64,000 bases of DNA from Myroides odoratus DSM 2801 (GTDB lineage Bacteria > Bacteroidota > Bacteroidia > Flavobacteriales > Flavobacteriaceae). This document shows positions 26,575 to 35,946 of the stretch, piece after piece. The translations under genes were made by a program, and so were the position numbers. Location of the stretch: contig NZ_CM001437.1 in NCBI RefSeq assembly GCF_000243275.1, positions 884,019 to 948,018 of the forward strand. Reading direction: 5' to 3'. Numbering within the stretch: position 1 is the first letter of the stretch; every line of letters starts with the position of its first letter. A model generated the notes under the pieces. That model was not told the origin of the DNA and did no database searches. It saw only the letters and a list, made by a program, of their open reading frames with translations.

Positions 26575-27579
26575 TTAATTAAAGATTTTCATCAACATTT
26601 CTTTCAACAAATCACCCTGTGGCAATTGTGCTGCTCCTACTCCTTTTCCTTTTAAATCTACCTCTTTTAAGTGAGCAATAATTTGGCTTACTCTCTTCAT
26701 CGGATATGTTTTAAAACCCAATTCATAATCTTTTATTGCGTACTGTACGATTTTTAACTGTCTCATTACATTCTGCGGTGACTTATCTTGCAGTCCATGA
26801 TACAATAGCAACTTAGAGAAATAGGCATAAACAATACCAATCGTTACGACAAATGGATTATTTTTTGGGTTTTGTGCAAAGTGGTTGGCTATCTTATAGG
26901 CTTGTAATTGATTGCGATCGACAATCGCTTTCATCAATTCAAAATTATTATAATCCTTACTGATACCAATATTCTTTTCGATTACTTCAGCTGTAATGGG
27001 CTGTCCTTTAGGTAAAACAATAGTCAATTTATCTAATTCTTTGACAATTTTAGATAAGTCGTTCCCCAAAAACTCAATCAGCATCGCAGCTGATTTAGGA
27101 TCAATACTATATCCGCGTTTGGCCACGGTTTGCTGCAACCACCCTTCTAATTTATAATCCTTCAAGCGATTACTTTCAAAAAGCACGGCGTGTTTTTGCA
27201 GGCTTTTATATAGTTTTTTTCGCTTGTCAATTGTTTTATATTTATAGCAAAACACCAATACAGTTGAAGGTTGCGGTTGATTGACATAATCATCCAACTG
27301 CTCAATAGTCTTGGCTAAATCCTGAGCTTCTTTCACAATGATTACTTGCTTTTCTGCCATCAAAGGAAAGCGCTTTGCATTCGATACAATATCTTGAATA
27401 GTAACATCTCTCCCGTAAAGTATCATCTGATTAAATCCTTTTTCTTCTTCAGTCAAGACATTACTTTCGATATAATCCGCAACATTATCAATGTAATAAG
27501 GTTCATCTCCCATCAAAAAATACACAGGGGCAATGGTCTTATTCTTAATATTCTTTACGATTTCTTTGAGTTGTTCCAA
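26575..27579 (-). CDS. holA: DNA polymerase III subunit delta
   Basis: 334 residues, normal length for HolA. N-terminal domain with PVYFLMGDEPYYIDNVADYIE (a degenerate Walker A region), the GFNQMILYG segment, and RFPLMAEKQVIIVKEAQDL; middle ATPase-like domain with FLGNDLSKIVKELDKL (typical of delta); C-terminal oligomerisation helices. It opens the sliding clamp within the clamp loader. Diverges from the HsdR_N-type gene at 27632 with only 52 bases between starts. Confidence 0.93.
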   Translation of the reverse strand: MEQLKEIVKNIKNKTIAPVYFLMGDEPYYIDNVADYIESNVLTEEEKGFNQMILYGRDVTIQDIVSNAKRFPLMAEKQVIIVKEAQDLAKTIEQLDDYVNQPQPSTVLVFCYKYKTIDKRKKLYKSLQKHAVLFESNRLKDYKLEGWLQQTVAKRGYSIDPKSAAMLIEFLGNDLSKIVKELDKLTIVLPKGQPITAEVIEKNIGISKDYNNFELMKAIVDRNQLQAYKIANHFAQNPKNNPFVVTIGIVYAYFSKLLLYHGLQDKSPQNVMRQLKIVQYAIKDYELGFKTYPMKRVSQIIAHLKEVDLKGKGVGAAQLPQGDLLKEMLMKIFN

Positions 27580-27597
27580 AATATAATTTACTTAAAA

Positions 27598-27627
27598 TTG
27601 TACTATTCGCTTAAACAAATATCTTTG
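27598..27627 (+). promoter_or_regulatory. Promoter with start codon at the expected transcription start
   Basis: TTG at 27598-27600 and TATCTTTG at 27620-27627 are 19 bases apart, an excellent match to the flavobacterial consensus. The ATG at 27632 begins only 5 bases after the -7 element, so the transcript is predicted to be leaderless. Confidence 0.65.
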
Positions 27628-27631
27628 TGTT

Positions 27632-28090
27632 ATGCAAAGATTAAACTTTCCAGCTTTTAATTTCCGATTCAAAAATAGTGAAAATAAGGTAGCTATTTTT
27701 GATGTGATCCGTAAAAAATTTATTCTTCTAACTCCTGAAGAGTGGGTAAGACAACATGTCGTACACGATTTAATGGAGCATAAAGGCTATCCTATTTCGC
27801 TCATTAGTGTCGAAAAGATTGTCAAGATCAACGGAATGAACAAGCGTTATGATGTCGTGGTCTTTAAACCCAATGGAGCAATTGCCATTCTCATTGAATG
27901 TAAAGCTCCTTCGGTTGCTATTACCCAGCAGACCTTTGACCAAATTGCCCGCTACAATTTTCAACTGCGCGCGGAGCATTTGTATGTAACCAATGGATTA
28001 AATCACTACTTCTGCCAGATGGACTACGAGAAAGAAAGTTATTTCTTTTTGCCATCGCTACCGAACTACACTACCTTTACAACTGAATAA
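27632..28090 (+). CDS. Stand-alone HsdR N-terminal-type nuclease domain protein
   Basis: 152 residues matching the HsdR_N family (type I restriction subunit N-terminal domain) as a single-domain protein. Catalytic-type motif is seen as RYDVVVFKPNGAIAILIECKAP (Asp 73 region, ExK of the PD-(D/E)xK nuclease fold), preceded by the conserved LTPEEWVRQHVVHDLMEHKGYP. No hsdM or hsdS is present nearby, so this is not a type I restriction system; such solo proteins are common in Bacteroidota and of unknown role. Followed by a glycosyltransferase gene 9 bases on. Confidence 0.88.
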   Translation: MQRLNFPAFNFRFKNSENKVAIFDVIRKKFILLTPEEWVRQHVVHDLMEHKGYPISLISVEKIVKINGMNKRYDVVVFKPNGAIAILIECKAPSVAITQQTFDQIARYNFQLRAEHLYVTNGLNHYFCQMDYEKESYFFLPSLPNYTTFTTE

Positions 28091-28099
28091 ACGAGGATT

Positions 28100-29107
28100 A
28101 TGGGGAAACAATTTGCACTAGTTGTCTTAAACTGGAACGGCAAAAAACTTTTAGAAACATTTTTACCAGCCATGGAGCAATTTTCACCACAAGCTAACTT
28201 GTACGTGGTTGACAATGCATCTACAGATGGGAGTCAAGCGTTTATTCAGGAGGCATTCCCTTCGGTAAAAATCATCCAAAACAACGGAAACTATGGCTAT
28301 GCTAAAGGATATAATGAAGGACTAGCTGGCTTAACGGAACCCATCCTCATTTTAATTAATTCGGACATTGAAGTAACGCCTGATTGGTTAACTCCCATTG
28401 CGGCTTTGTTTGATGCTAATCCTGACTTAGCGATTGTACAGCCCAAGATACTCGATTATAAAAACAAGGCGTATTTTGAATATGCAGGAGCAGCGGGAGG
28501 CTATATTGACAAATACGGTTTTCCATATTGTAGAGGGCGTATTTTTGACTCCATCGAAAAAGATGAAGGGCAATATGATGATGTAGTCGATATCTTTTGG
28601 GCAAGTGGAGCTTGCCTGTGCATTAAAAACGAGGTTTTCCAAGCCTTAAATGGATTTGATGAGGATTTCTTTGCGCACCAAGAAGAAATCGACTTGTGTT
28701 GGCGTGCGCAAAATAGAGGCTATCGCATTCAATATTGTGGTTTCTCAACTGTATACCATGTAGGTGGAGCAACATTAAACTACAACAATCCAAGAAAAAC
28801 GTACCTCAACTTTCGCAACTCCTTGATGATGATGTACAAAAATTTACCTGCTCGTCACAAGTTTAGTACGATATTCATTCGCCTTTGCCTGGATGGCATT
28901 GCTGGCGTTCGTTTCCTGTTACAATTCAAACCCAAGCATTGTTGGGCGATCATTCGATCTCATTTTGCCTTCTATAAACGCATTCCAAAACTCAAAAATA
29001 AAGTAGAATTCACAAGTATTAACAATTATTTTACAGAAAAATCCGTAATTTTTTCGTACTTTGTACTTAGAAAAAAGAATTTCATCATAATTCGAAACAA
29101 ACAATAA
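28100..29107 (+). CDS. Glycosyltransferase family 2 (rhamnosyltransferase-like)
   Basis: 335 residues. GT-A fold: FALVVLNWNGKKLLETFL, YVVDNASTDGS (about 33-44), NNGNYGYAKGYNEGL and the metal/nucleotide-binding ILINSDIEV (DxD-like NSD, about 87). EEIDLCWRAQNRGYRI is the conserved acceptor-side motif with the catalytic acid and is followed by an HVGGAT motif. The C-terminus (about 250-335) is basic and amphipathic, suggesting peripheral membrane binding. Acts in the cytoplasm on a lipid-linked glycan; the sugar is not predictable. Confidence 0.9.
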   Translation: MGKQFALVVLNWNGKKLLETFLPAMEQFSPQANLYVVDNASTDGSQAFIQEAFPSVKIIQNNGNYGYAKGYNEGLAGLTEPILILINSDIEVTPDWLTPIAALFDANPDLAIVQPKILDYKNKAYFEYAGAAGGYIDKYGFPYCRGRIFDSIEKDEGQYDDVVDIFWASGACLCIKNEVFQALNGFDEDFFAHQEEIDLCWRAQNRGYRIQYCGFSTVYHVGGATLNYNNPRKTYLNFRNSLMMMYKNLPARHKFSTIFIRLCLDGIAGVRFLLQFKPKHCWAIIRSHFAFYKRIPKLKNKVEFTSINNYFTEKSVIFSYFVLRKKNFIIIRNKQ

Positions 29108-29183
29108 ATAATTTTTACTCAGATATGCCAGAATCTCAATGCTTTTGGTATATTTGACTCAAAATTCAATCATTTTTTTATTT

Positions 29184-30017
29184 ATGAAAAAAGTAGTTTT
29201 AGGTTTATCAGTTTTGGCTCTTGCACTTACGTCTTGTGGTACAAAACAAAAAATTGCTGATTTAGAAGCAAAAAACAAAGCAGTACAAGATTTATTAAAT
29301 ACTTGTACTATCGAGTTGAACTCTGCACTTGCTGAGAAAAAAGTTTTATCAGATCAAGTACACGATTTAAAGAAAAACACATCTGATTTGATTAGCAACG
29401 TAGGTAACTTAACCATGTTATCTTCAAAAGGAGCTGACAACTTAGAAAAATCTTTAGAAAGTTTAAAAGAAAAAGATTTAAAAATTACAAGATTACAAGA
29501 CGCACTTACGAAGAAAGACTCTGTGACTCTAGCTTTAGTAAAGAGCGTGAAAAAAGAAGTTGGGTTTGACGATCCAGATATTGAAGTTAACGTAGAAAAA
29601 GGAGTTGTATACATTTCAATTGCTGACAAATTGTTATTCAAATCTGCTAGTTACCAAGTAAATGATAAAGCAAAAGCTGTATTAGCAAAAGTAGCTAAGA
29701 TTGCAAAAAGCAAACCTGATTTTGAATTGATGGTTGAAGGACACACAGATAACGTGCCTATCAAAAACACAATGTTTGAAGATAACTGGGACTTAAGTGT
29801 GAAAAGAGCAACTTCTATCGTTAGAGTGTTACAAAAAGATTTAGGTTTAGATCCTAAACAATTAGTAGCTTCAGGACGTGGAGAGTATGTGCCTTTAGTT
29901 GATAATGATTCTGCTGAAAACAAAGCAAGAAACAGAAGAACTAGAATCATCTTGATGCCAAAAATCGATCAATTCTATGATATGATCGAAAAAGAAATGA
30001 AAGAAATGAAGAAATAA
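29184..30017 (+). CDS. OmpA family lipoprotein with coiled-coil linker
   Basis: About 277 residues from the ATG at 29184 (MKKVVLGLSVLALALTSC, lipobox Cys 18). A frame continues back to 29139, but this would include the likely -7 element TATATTTG (29149-29156), so the later ATG is chosen. A Lys/Glu-rich coiled coil fills about residues 25-120 (LEAKNKAVQDLLN, LKEKDLKITRLQDAL). The OmpA domain follows: ADKLLFKSASYQVNDKAK, VEGHTDNVPIK (peptidoglycan-binding), NWDLSVKRATSIV and NRRTRIILMP. Links outer membrane to peptidoglycan. Confidence 0.92.
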   Translation: MKKVVLGLSVLALALTSCGTKQKIADLEAKNKAVQDLLNTCTIELNSALAEKKVLSDQVHDLKKNTSDLISNVGNLTMLSSKGADNLEKSLESLKEKDLKITRLQDALTKKDSVTLALVKSVKKEVGFDDPDIEVNVEKGVVYISIADKLLFKSASYQVNDKAKAVLAKVAKIAKSKPDFELMVEGHTDNVPIKNTMFEDNWDLSVKRATSIVRVLQKDLGLDPKQLVASGRGEYVPLVDNDSAENKARNRRTRIILMPKIDQFYDMIEKEMKEMKK

Positions 30018-30037
30018 TCATTTTCTGAATAGTAATA

Positions 30038-30069
30038 AAAGCCACTTGTAGTACAAGTGGCTTTTTTTA
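30038..30069 (+). terminator. Intrinsic terminator after the OmpA lipoprotein gene
   Basis: Hairpin AAAGCCACTTGTA gtac-type loop ACAAGTGGCTTT followed by a T-run. Confidence 0.9.
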
Positions 30070-30184
30070 TTTCTTATTCTTCTAAAATTAAAGAATTATT
30101 TCTTTGTTTCTTTCTAAGAATATTAGTATTTTATTCCTTTATTTAAACCGACTACTAACCATTTTTTTCATACATATCTAAACT

Positions 30185-31135
30185 ATGAATCGAATTCAAA
30201 AAAACTTTAACAATTTTGACATTATTGGTGATATACATGGTCACAGCAATGACTTAAAAAATTTATTAGGTGCCTTAGGCTACAAGTTAAAAGGGAACTA
30301 CTACCAACATCCGGAAAGAAAAGTACTCTTTTTGGGCGATTATATTGACCGAGGTGTAAATGTTGTTGAAGTACTAGAAATTGTCAAAAACATGGTAGAC
30401 AATGGAGAAGCCATTGCTTTAATGGGAAACCACGAATACAACGCCATCTGCTATAATACACTAACTGCTGATGGAACTTATTTGCGAGAGCACAGTAAGA
30501 AAAACTTCAATCAACACGCTATTACCATGGCAGCTTTTATGCAAAAACCCAACTTGTATAAAATGTATATTGAATGGTTTAAGACACTACCTTTATTTTA
30601 TGAAAATGATTCTTTTCGTGCGATTCACGCTTGTTGGGATGAAGAAAGTGTAGCTTACCTTAAAACACGTCTATTAAATGATTGTTTGACCACCGATTTA
30701 CTAGAAGAAGCCAATACGGCAGACACTCCTTTATATCATGCTGTAGAAATTGTATTGAAAGGAAAAGAGATAAACCTACCCAACAATCAATCCTTTATTG
30801 ATAAAGACGGGATTATTCGCCATTCCTTCCGAGTAAAATGGTGGGAAGAACCTCAAAAACCACATACCTTAAGTACCGTAAGTGCCTCGGTGATTAAACA
30901 CCATATTGATGAGGCTGTAGATATTCAAGAAGTGAATTTCTATACCAAAGACGCAAAACCAGTATTCTTTGGACACTATTGGATGAAAGTCAATGCAAAT
31001 CGCACACCAGTGATCTTAACTCCAAATACCTGTTGCTTGGATTATAGTGTAGCCAAAAATGGGCATTTGGTTTGCTATCGCTACACTGGAGAACAAGAAC
31101 TAAACTCCAATGCCATTAATTTCATTAAGGAATAA
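30185..31135 (+). CDS. Calcineurin-like metallophosphoesterase
   Basis: 316 residues. The full metallophosphoesterase motif set is present: GDIHGHSNDL (about 17-26), LFLGDYIDRG (about 50-59), LMGNHEYNAI (about 82-91), and the later HACWDEE and FFGHYWMK blocks with His ligands. This fits protein phosphatases of the ApaH/PrpE or serine/threonine phosphatase type; the closest type cannot be decided from sequence alone. Cytoplasmic, dimetal-dependent. Its stop directly abuts the end of the convergent DUF4421 gene (no spacer base). Confidence 0.9.
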   Translation: MNRIQKNFNNFDIIGDIHGHSNDLKNLLGALGYKLKGNYYQHPERKVLFLGDYIDRGVNVVEVLEIVKNMVDNGEAIALMGNHEYNAICYNTLTADGTYLREHSKKNFNQHAITMAAFMQKPNLYKMYIEWFKTLPLFYENDSFRAIHACWDEESVAYLKTRLLNDCLTTDLLEEANTADTPLYHAVEIVLKGKEINLPNNQSFIDKDGIIRHSFRVKWWEEPQKPHTLSTVSASVIKHHIDEAVDIQEVNFYTKDAKPVFFGHYWMKVNANRTPVILTPNTCCLDYSVAKNGHLVCYRYTGEQELNSNAINFIKE

Positions 31136-32110
31136 CTAATACGTAGAAGGATTCAACAAATCAATCAAGTCATATTGTAAGATTTTTGGATCCTTTTTCA
31201 ATGAAAATCGCTTCGTCAAAAACAAAGAAAAGCTTTTATTGGATAGCTGTGTCGTATAGCCCTCCACTTTATCAAAGTACATAGCACTTAATGACGAGCG
31301 TATTCCAACTCCCCATTCTTCTCCTTGATAGGCAAGATTGAGCGTACTCGCTATTTGCCCATTAACATAAAATACCGTATTTCTGGTTTGGAGATTCTCA
31401 TCAAAGATGCCATTAATCCCCACACTGAAAGATGGTGAAACTAAAAACTTCTTCCAGAGCACCCAATTGTAAGCATAACCAACAGTCGGACCAAAACTAA
31501 AACTACGCCTATCATTTCCCTGTATACCTTCAGATAATTCAGGTGTATTTTTAATAACAGTCAAAAAACTAGTTCCGCCAATCAACAAGGCTCCAGCTGA
31601 TTTTTTCTGTATGCTATTTTTATTGTTCGCCGCACCGATTGAAAACTTATCGGAATTAAATACATAGGTAAATCGACCTCCATACATATTAATTCTCAAA
31701 TCATTAAAACTGAGGTACGTTTTACTATCCCCATCATAGCGATAAAACCCTTTATATTGTTGAAAATAGAAATCAACCAAAAACTTCTTGCCAACCAAAT
31801 GATATTGCAAATCAACCGTACTACTTTTACCTTTCTCTTTATCGCGCATTCCAGAAAAACCATGGCGATAACTCAAGGAAGAGTTTTTCCAGGAAAAAGC
31901 TAATCCAATATTTAAAGGTCGATTGGGTTCAAACGTAAACTCCTTTTTGTCTTCTTCATAATTGAGAGACAAATACTCTTGGGTCAAACTGGTCGATGCT
32001 CCATAGGTATGATTATATTTCCCAATATACAACGTATCCACTTGAGCCAAACTACAAGTCCAACAAAGCAAGCTGATGCTTACAACAAGTATGTTCCTTT
32101 TCCTCTCCAA
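31136..32110 (-). CDS. DUF4421 family outer membrane protein
   Basis: 324 residues with a signal peptide (LLCWTCSLAQ) followed by VDTLYIGKYNHTYGASTSLTQEYLSLNY, the usual DUF4421 opening. The rest consists of amphipathic beta-strands with aromatic girdles, fitting a beta-barrel. DUF4421 proteins are restricted to Bacteroidota and have no assigned function. It lies 14 bases after the end of the 490-residue membrane protein gene, so they may be co-transcribed. Confidence 0.85.
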   Translation of the reverse strand: MERKRNILVVSISLLCWTCSLAQVDTLYIGKYNHTYGASTSLTQEYLSLNYEEDKKEFTFEPNRPLNIGLAFSWKNSSLSYRHGFSGMRDKEKGKSSTVDLQYHLVGKKFLVDFYFQQYKGFYRYDGDSKTYLSFNDLRINMYGGRFTYVFNSDKFSIGAANNKNSIQKKSAGALLIGGTSFLTVIKNTPELSEGIQGNDRRSFSFGPTVGYAYNWVLWKKFLVSPSFSVGINGIFDENLQTRNTVFYVNGQIASTLNLAYQGEEWGVGIRSSLSAMYFDKVEGYTTQLSNKSFSLFLTKRFSLKKDPKILQYDLIDLLNPSTY

Positions 32111-32124
32111 TCTAAAGTGGTTTA

Positions 32125-33603
32125 TTAAGTGAATAATTCTTCAATTTTCTGAATACCATCACGCTGACAAATAATACGATAACGTTTATATTCCGTATGA
32201 TCTTCATATTCAATCTGAGAGATAAAATTAATATAATAAACTTTATCTGCATGAAAGCCGATGACTTGCTCATTTTGTTCGTCTAAGCTCAACACCGAAA
32301 CTTTGGGATTATCCATGCGTTGCAATAAACGCGTGAGATTAAATCGAAAAATATCGTGAACCCCTTTGAAAAAATAGGTGCTATTTTTCATCATTTCTCC
32401 TCGGTCCAAAGAGACTTTCTTGCGATATAACAATATTTTTTCATTGTGAATTCTATTTTCAACCTCTAATAGCACTGAGCGATTTCGGATATTGAGGATC
32501 TCAGAAGGAACTTTTTCATCCGTAATAAAATCAACCGCTTCTTTAATCCATCCTATCTGTTTTCCCTTAATACTAATAGACGTTTTATTGTCAAAGTACT
32601 TCCCTCCTAATTTACCAGCAAAATAGAAGCGCATCAAATCTTTGATTCGATCTTTTAGCATATAACCTACAACCAAAGCGACAAATAAAGGCATCGTAAA
32701 GTTGCCGTATTTTTGCTGAAAAGAAAATGCCACAATCGTCGCAAAAACCATAGATATTCCTGCAGCAATGCTATAATATACCTGCTGTACAAAAACGCCA
32801 TCGCTATCTTTTTTCTTATTTGATTCTAAAATCAAATCGGACTCTACGTATTTATTCAACATGGCATAGCGATAAATAACCGCTTGATTGGTTGCCTTTT
32901 CATTGGCTTTAATGAAACTATATCCCATGTTCTTCATATAGGCCTGCTCCGATAAAATCAACTGTTTTACTTGATGTTGTAGCAATTGAAAACGTTCATC
33001 TGATACAAGCATCAATCGATCTAACAACAAAAAGCTATAACGCAATAAGGTATAGGACAAATATTCATCCGCAAAACTAAAATAGTTTAGATATTCCTTT
33101 CCTGTTACTGCTTCATTTTGGTGTAATTCTTCTTTTAATGCTCTATACTTATCGCGGATGGAGGTACTTGAACTGACATATGTTTGAATTAAATCTACAT
33201 GTTGATCTTCTGTGGCTTGTTTAAAATCAGTAACTGCATTGCGCAAGGCACTTCTAAAAATAGCCATAAACATCTTCAGTTGGAACTCTATTTCATAGAC
33301 ATGGATTGCAGTTTCTTCTCTCAACAAATCCTGAGTAGCTGCACTTAAGTTATTATAAGGAATCGCTCCTTCATCCACAATAGCAGCAAGCTTATACACT
33401 GGCGTAATGAAGCGTATTTTAGACTTTACATCTGAGTAAAACTGATCTTTAGAATAGGTCGTCTTATTCAGATCTAACGTATTGGGAACGAAAATCCAAG
33501 TATTAATTGTAAAATCGCTTTTATGCTGATTTTCACCCTTTATAAAGCCAACTTTCATTTCTAAAGTATACGCATCATGCGACCTAACCTTGATATCTAG
33601 CAT
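32125..33603 (-). CDS. Large protein of unknown function with two membrane helices
   Basis: About 492 residues from the ATG at 33603 (MLDIKVRSHDAYTLEMKVG); a frame upstream to 33714 adds an unlikely segment. The N-terminal half is soluble and helical. Two adjacent hydrophobic helices occur around residues 275-320 (YSIAAGISMVFATIVAF and FTMPLFVALVVGYMLKD). The C-terminal part has KEAVDFITDEKVPSEILNIRNRS and RYRIICQRDGIQ. I do not recognise a named family with certainty; similar proteins occur across Bacteroidota. Both termini are probably cytoplasmic because the only two helices form a hairpin. Confidence 0.75.
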   Translation of the reverse strand: MLDIKVRSHDAYTLEMKVGFIKGENQHKSDFTINTWIFVPNTLDLNKTTYSKDQFYSDVKSKIRFITPVYKLAAIVDEGAIPYNNLSAATQDLLREETAIHVYEIEFQLKMFMAIFRSALRNAVTDFKQATEDQHVDLIQTYVSSSTSIRDKYRALKEELHQNEAVTGKEYLNYFSFADEYLSYTLLRYSFLLLDRLMLVSDERFQLLQHQVKQLILSEQAYMKNMGYSFIKANEKATNQAVIYRYAMLNKYVESDLILESNKKKDSDGVFVQQVYYSIAAGISMVFATIVAFSFQQKYGNFTMPLFVALVVGYMLKDRIKDLMRFYFAGKLGGKYFDNKTSISIKGKQIGWIKEAVDFITDEKVPSEILNIRNRSVLLEVENRIHNEKILLYRKKVSLDRGEMMKNSTYFFKGVHDIFRFNLTRLLQRMDNPKVSVLSLDEQNEQVIGFHADKVYYINFISQIEYEDHTEYKRYRIICQRDGIQKIEELFT

Positions 33604-33921
33604 TTTAATTGTATTTAAAATTACTTTACCCCTACCTGCTTTGTGTAACACTTGAAGATCTTCCAGTGACTTCTTCTCAGCGCAGATTGATACAAATTTA
33701 ATTATAAAAACCACATATTTATACCTTTACTATTTTCAAAGTTTATCTCCCTTTCCTTCTTGTATAGCAAAATGCTTTTCTATGCTATTTCAATTTCCAA
33801 CCGCCAGCTGTACTAATTATATGTAAAGTTTTTGATTCAATTTTGTCCCAAACAAAAATCTTTACTTATCTTTCAACTCTCATTGGTAATCACTTTACCT
33901 TGATTTAAAAAAAACAACACT
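33604..33921. other. Divergent spacer upstream of rfbA
   Basis: 318 bases between the minus-strand membrane protein gene and rfbA. AT-rich, with no open frame, repeat or hairpin worth noting. It must hold two divergent promoters, but a full TTG/TAnnTTTG pair was not found. Confidence 0.45.
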
Positions 33922-34803
33922 ATGAAGGGAATTATATTGGCAGGTGGTTCAGGAACACGATTACATCCTCTTACTTTATCTATATCGAAACAACTTTTAC
34001 CCGTTTACGATAAGCCAATGATTTACTACCCTTTATCAACACTCATGTTGGCGGGTATTCGCGATATCTTAATTATCTCGACACCTCGAGATTTGCCTTT
34101 ATTTGAATCTTTATTGGGAACAGGTGCACAATTGGGAATTCAACTTTCCTATGCTGTACAACCACAACCAGAAGGAATTGCTCAAGCTTTACTTATCGCA
34201 GAAGACTTTATTGGAACCGATCCTGTTTGTTTAATTTTAGGGGATAATATTTTCTATGGCAATGATTTAAAAAACAAATTACAACAAGCCATCCTTGCAG
34301 TAGAAGAAGAAGAAAAGGCCGTTGTCTTTGGCTATACGGTTAAAGACCCACAGCGCTACGGTGTTGTTGAGTTTGATGCACAACACAAGGCTATTTCAAT
34401 TGAAGAAAAACCAACCGATCCTAAATCTAACTTTGCTGTAGTTGGCTTATACTTCTACCCGAATAGTGCCGTAAATCACGCCAAAACGCTACAACCTTCT
34501 ACTCGCGGTGAACTGGAAATAACAAGTTTGAATAATCTGTACTTGCAGCAAGATAATTTATTAGTGCAGCCTTTAGGACGCGGTTTTGCTTGGCTCGATA
34601 CAGGAACACACGAATCCTTAGTCGAGGCTACTGAATTTGTAAAAACAGTAGAAAAGAGAACGGGACTTAAAATTGCTTGTTTAGAGGAAATTGCCTTATA
34701 CAAAAAATGGATTTCCATCGATGCCTTAGCGCAACATATCGCTCCTTATAAAGGAGAATATTACGACTATATTCGAGACAATATTCGCTTCATGCAAAAA
34801 TAA
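33922..34803 (+). CDS. rfbA: Glucose-1-phosphate thymidylyltransferase
   Basis: 293 residues. Opens [18 protein letters not shown], the nucleotidyltransferase signature GGSGTRL; further motifs are [33 protein letters not shown], and the late [11 protein letters not shown]. The length fits RfbA/RmlA. It makes dTDP-glucose, the first step to dTDP-L-rhamnose and related sugars. The second enzyme (rfbB) is encoded convergently 6 bases away. rfbC and rfbD are not in this window. Confidence 0.96.
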   Translation: MKGIILAGGSGTRLHPLTLSISKQLLPVYDKPMIYYPLSTLMLAGIRDILIISTPRDLPLFESLLGTGAQLGIQLSYAVQPQPEGIAQALLIAEDFIGTDPVCLILGDNIFYGNDLKNKLQQAILAVEEEEKAVVFGYTVKDPQRYGVVEFDAQHKAISIEEKPTDPKSNFAVVGLYFYPNSAVNHAKTLQPSTRGELEITSLNNLYLQQDNLLVQPLGRGFAWLDTGTHESLVEATEFVKTVEKRTGLKIACLEEIALYKKWISIDALAQHIAPYKGEYYDYIRDNIRFMQK

Positions 34804-34809
34804 AACCGC

Positions 34810-35832
34810 TTACTTTTTTTGCTCAATGGCAGTAATCCAATCCTGATTAGCTAAATACCAAGCTACGGTTTTTCGCATGCCCTCTTGTACTTTTTCAGCA
34901 GGCATCCAACCCAGGGCTTGTAATTTTGTAGCATCAATTGCATATCGGAAATCATGTCCTTTTCGATCTTCTACAAAGCGAATCAATTGTTGACTCGTTC
35001 CTTGTTCTAGTTGTAACTCTTCATCTAATATTTCGCATAAAAGATGTACAAGCTCAATGTTTTTTACTTCATTAAAACCTCCGACATTATACGTTTCACC
35101 AAGTATTCCATGATCTAAAATGAAACGAATCGCCTCCGCATGATCTTCAACATACAACCAATCGCGGATATTTTCTCCAGTTCCATAAACAGGAATTGGC
35201 TTTTGCTGTAAGATATGCTGAATCGTTAAAGGAATTAACTTTTCTGGATATTGATTAGGTCCATAATTATTAGAGCAATTGCTAATCAAATAAGGCATTT
35301 GATAGGTTTCTCCATACGCGCGAACAAAGTGATCAGAACTAGCCTTAGAAGCGGAATAAGGCGAATTGGGAGAATAGGCTGTCGTTTCTGTAAACAAACC
35401 TTCACTCCCTAAAGTTCCATACACCTCATCCGTACTAATGTGGTAAAATACCTTTCCTTCCCAATTGTTTTCCCATAATTGGCGAAAAGCATTCAGTAGC
35501 ACAACGGTTCCCATTACATTTGTCGTTACAAACGCCAACGGATCGGCAATAGAACGATCAACATGAGATTCTGCAGCTAAATGAACAACATGGGTAAATT
35601 GATAGGTTTCAAATAATTGCTGGATGAAATATTCATCGCGAATATCCCCTTGTACAAATTGATAATTGGAATATTCCGCTATATCTTGAATATTAGCTAG
35701 GTTTCCAGCATACGTTAGTGCATCTAAATTGACAATTATATCATCGGGATAAGCTGTTACAAATTTGCGTACAACATGACTTCCTATAAAGCCAGCGCCT
35801 CCCGTAATTAAAATGCATTTTGAAGATTTCAT
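34810..35832 (-). CDS. rfbB: dTDP-glucose 4,6-dehydratase
   Basis: About 340 residues from the ATG at 35832 (MKSSKCILITGGAGFIGSHV); 8 extra codons are open upstream, but this start fits the family and a -7-like element for the minus strand (TATATTTG) is at 35858-35865. Rossmann GGAGFIG, the catalytic STDEVYG and YSASKASSDH motifs of the extended SDR family, SNCSNNYGPNQYPEKLIP and NIRDWLYVEDHAEAI are intact. Converts dTDP-glucose to the 4-keto-6-deoxy sugar for surface glycans. Confidence 0.96.
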   Translation of the reverse strand: MKSSKCILITGGAGFIGSHVVRKFVTAYPDDIIVNLDALTYAGNLANIQDIAEYSNYQFVQGDIRDEYFIQQLFETYQFTHVVHLAAESHVDRSIADPLAFVTTNVMGTVVLLNAFRQLWENNWEGKVFYHISTDEVYGTLGSEGLFTETTAYSPNSPYSASKASSDHFVRAYGETYQMPYLISNCSNNYGPNQYPEKLIPLTIQHILQQKPIPVYGTGENIRDWLYVEDHAEAIRFILDHGILGETYNVGGFNEVKNIELVHLLCEILDEELQLEQGTSQQLIRFVEDRKGHDFRYAIDATKLQALGWMPAEKVQEGMRKTVAWYLANQDWITAIEQKK

Positions 35833-35874
35833 TTGCTTGTCTATTATCAATAACAAACAAATATAGTTATAAAA

Positions 35875-35904
35875 AAGCTACGCATACCTCGATATGCGTA
35901 GCTT
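35875..35904. terminator. Stem-loop between dnaN and rfbB
   Basis: Arms AAGCTACGCATA and TATGCGTAGCTT pair perfectly around a six-base loop, with an A-run before it but only a weak T-run after. On the minus strand the A-run becomes a T-run, so it may act there. It lies upstream of rfbB. Confidence 0.6.
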
Positions 35905-35914
35905 AATTTAATCA

Positions 35915-35943
35915 AAAAAGGTCTATATACTATAGACCTTTTT
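35915..35943. terminator. Terminator after dnaN
   Basis: Arms AAAAAGGTCTATA and TATAGACCTTTTT around a three-base loop, immediately after the dnaN stop on the minus strand. Confidence 0.8.
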
Positions 35944-35946
35944 GTA

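Noticed and set aside
27632..28090. Type I restriction-modification system
   Set aside because: Only an HsdR N-terminal-type domain is present; there is no motor, methylase or specificity subunit nearby.
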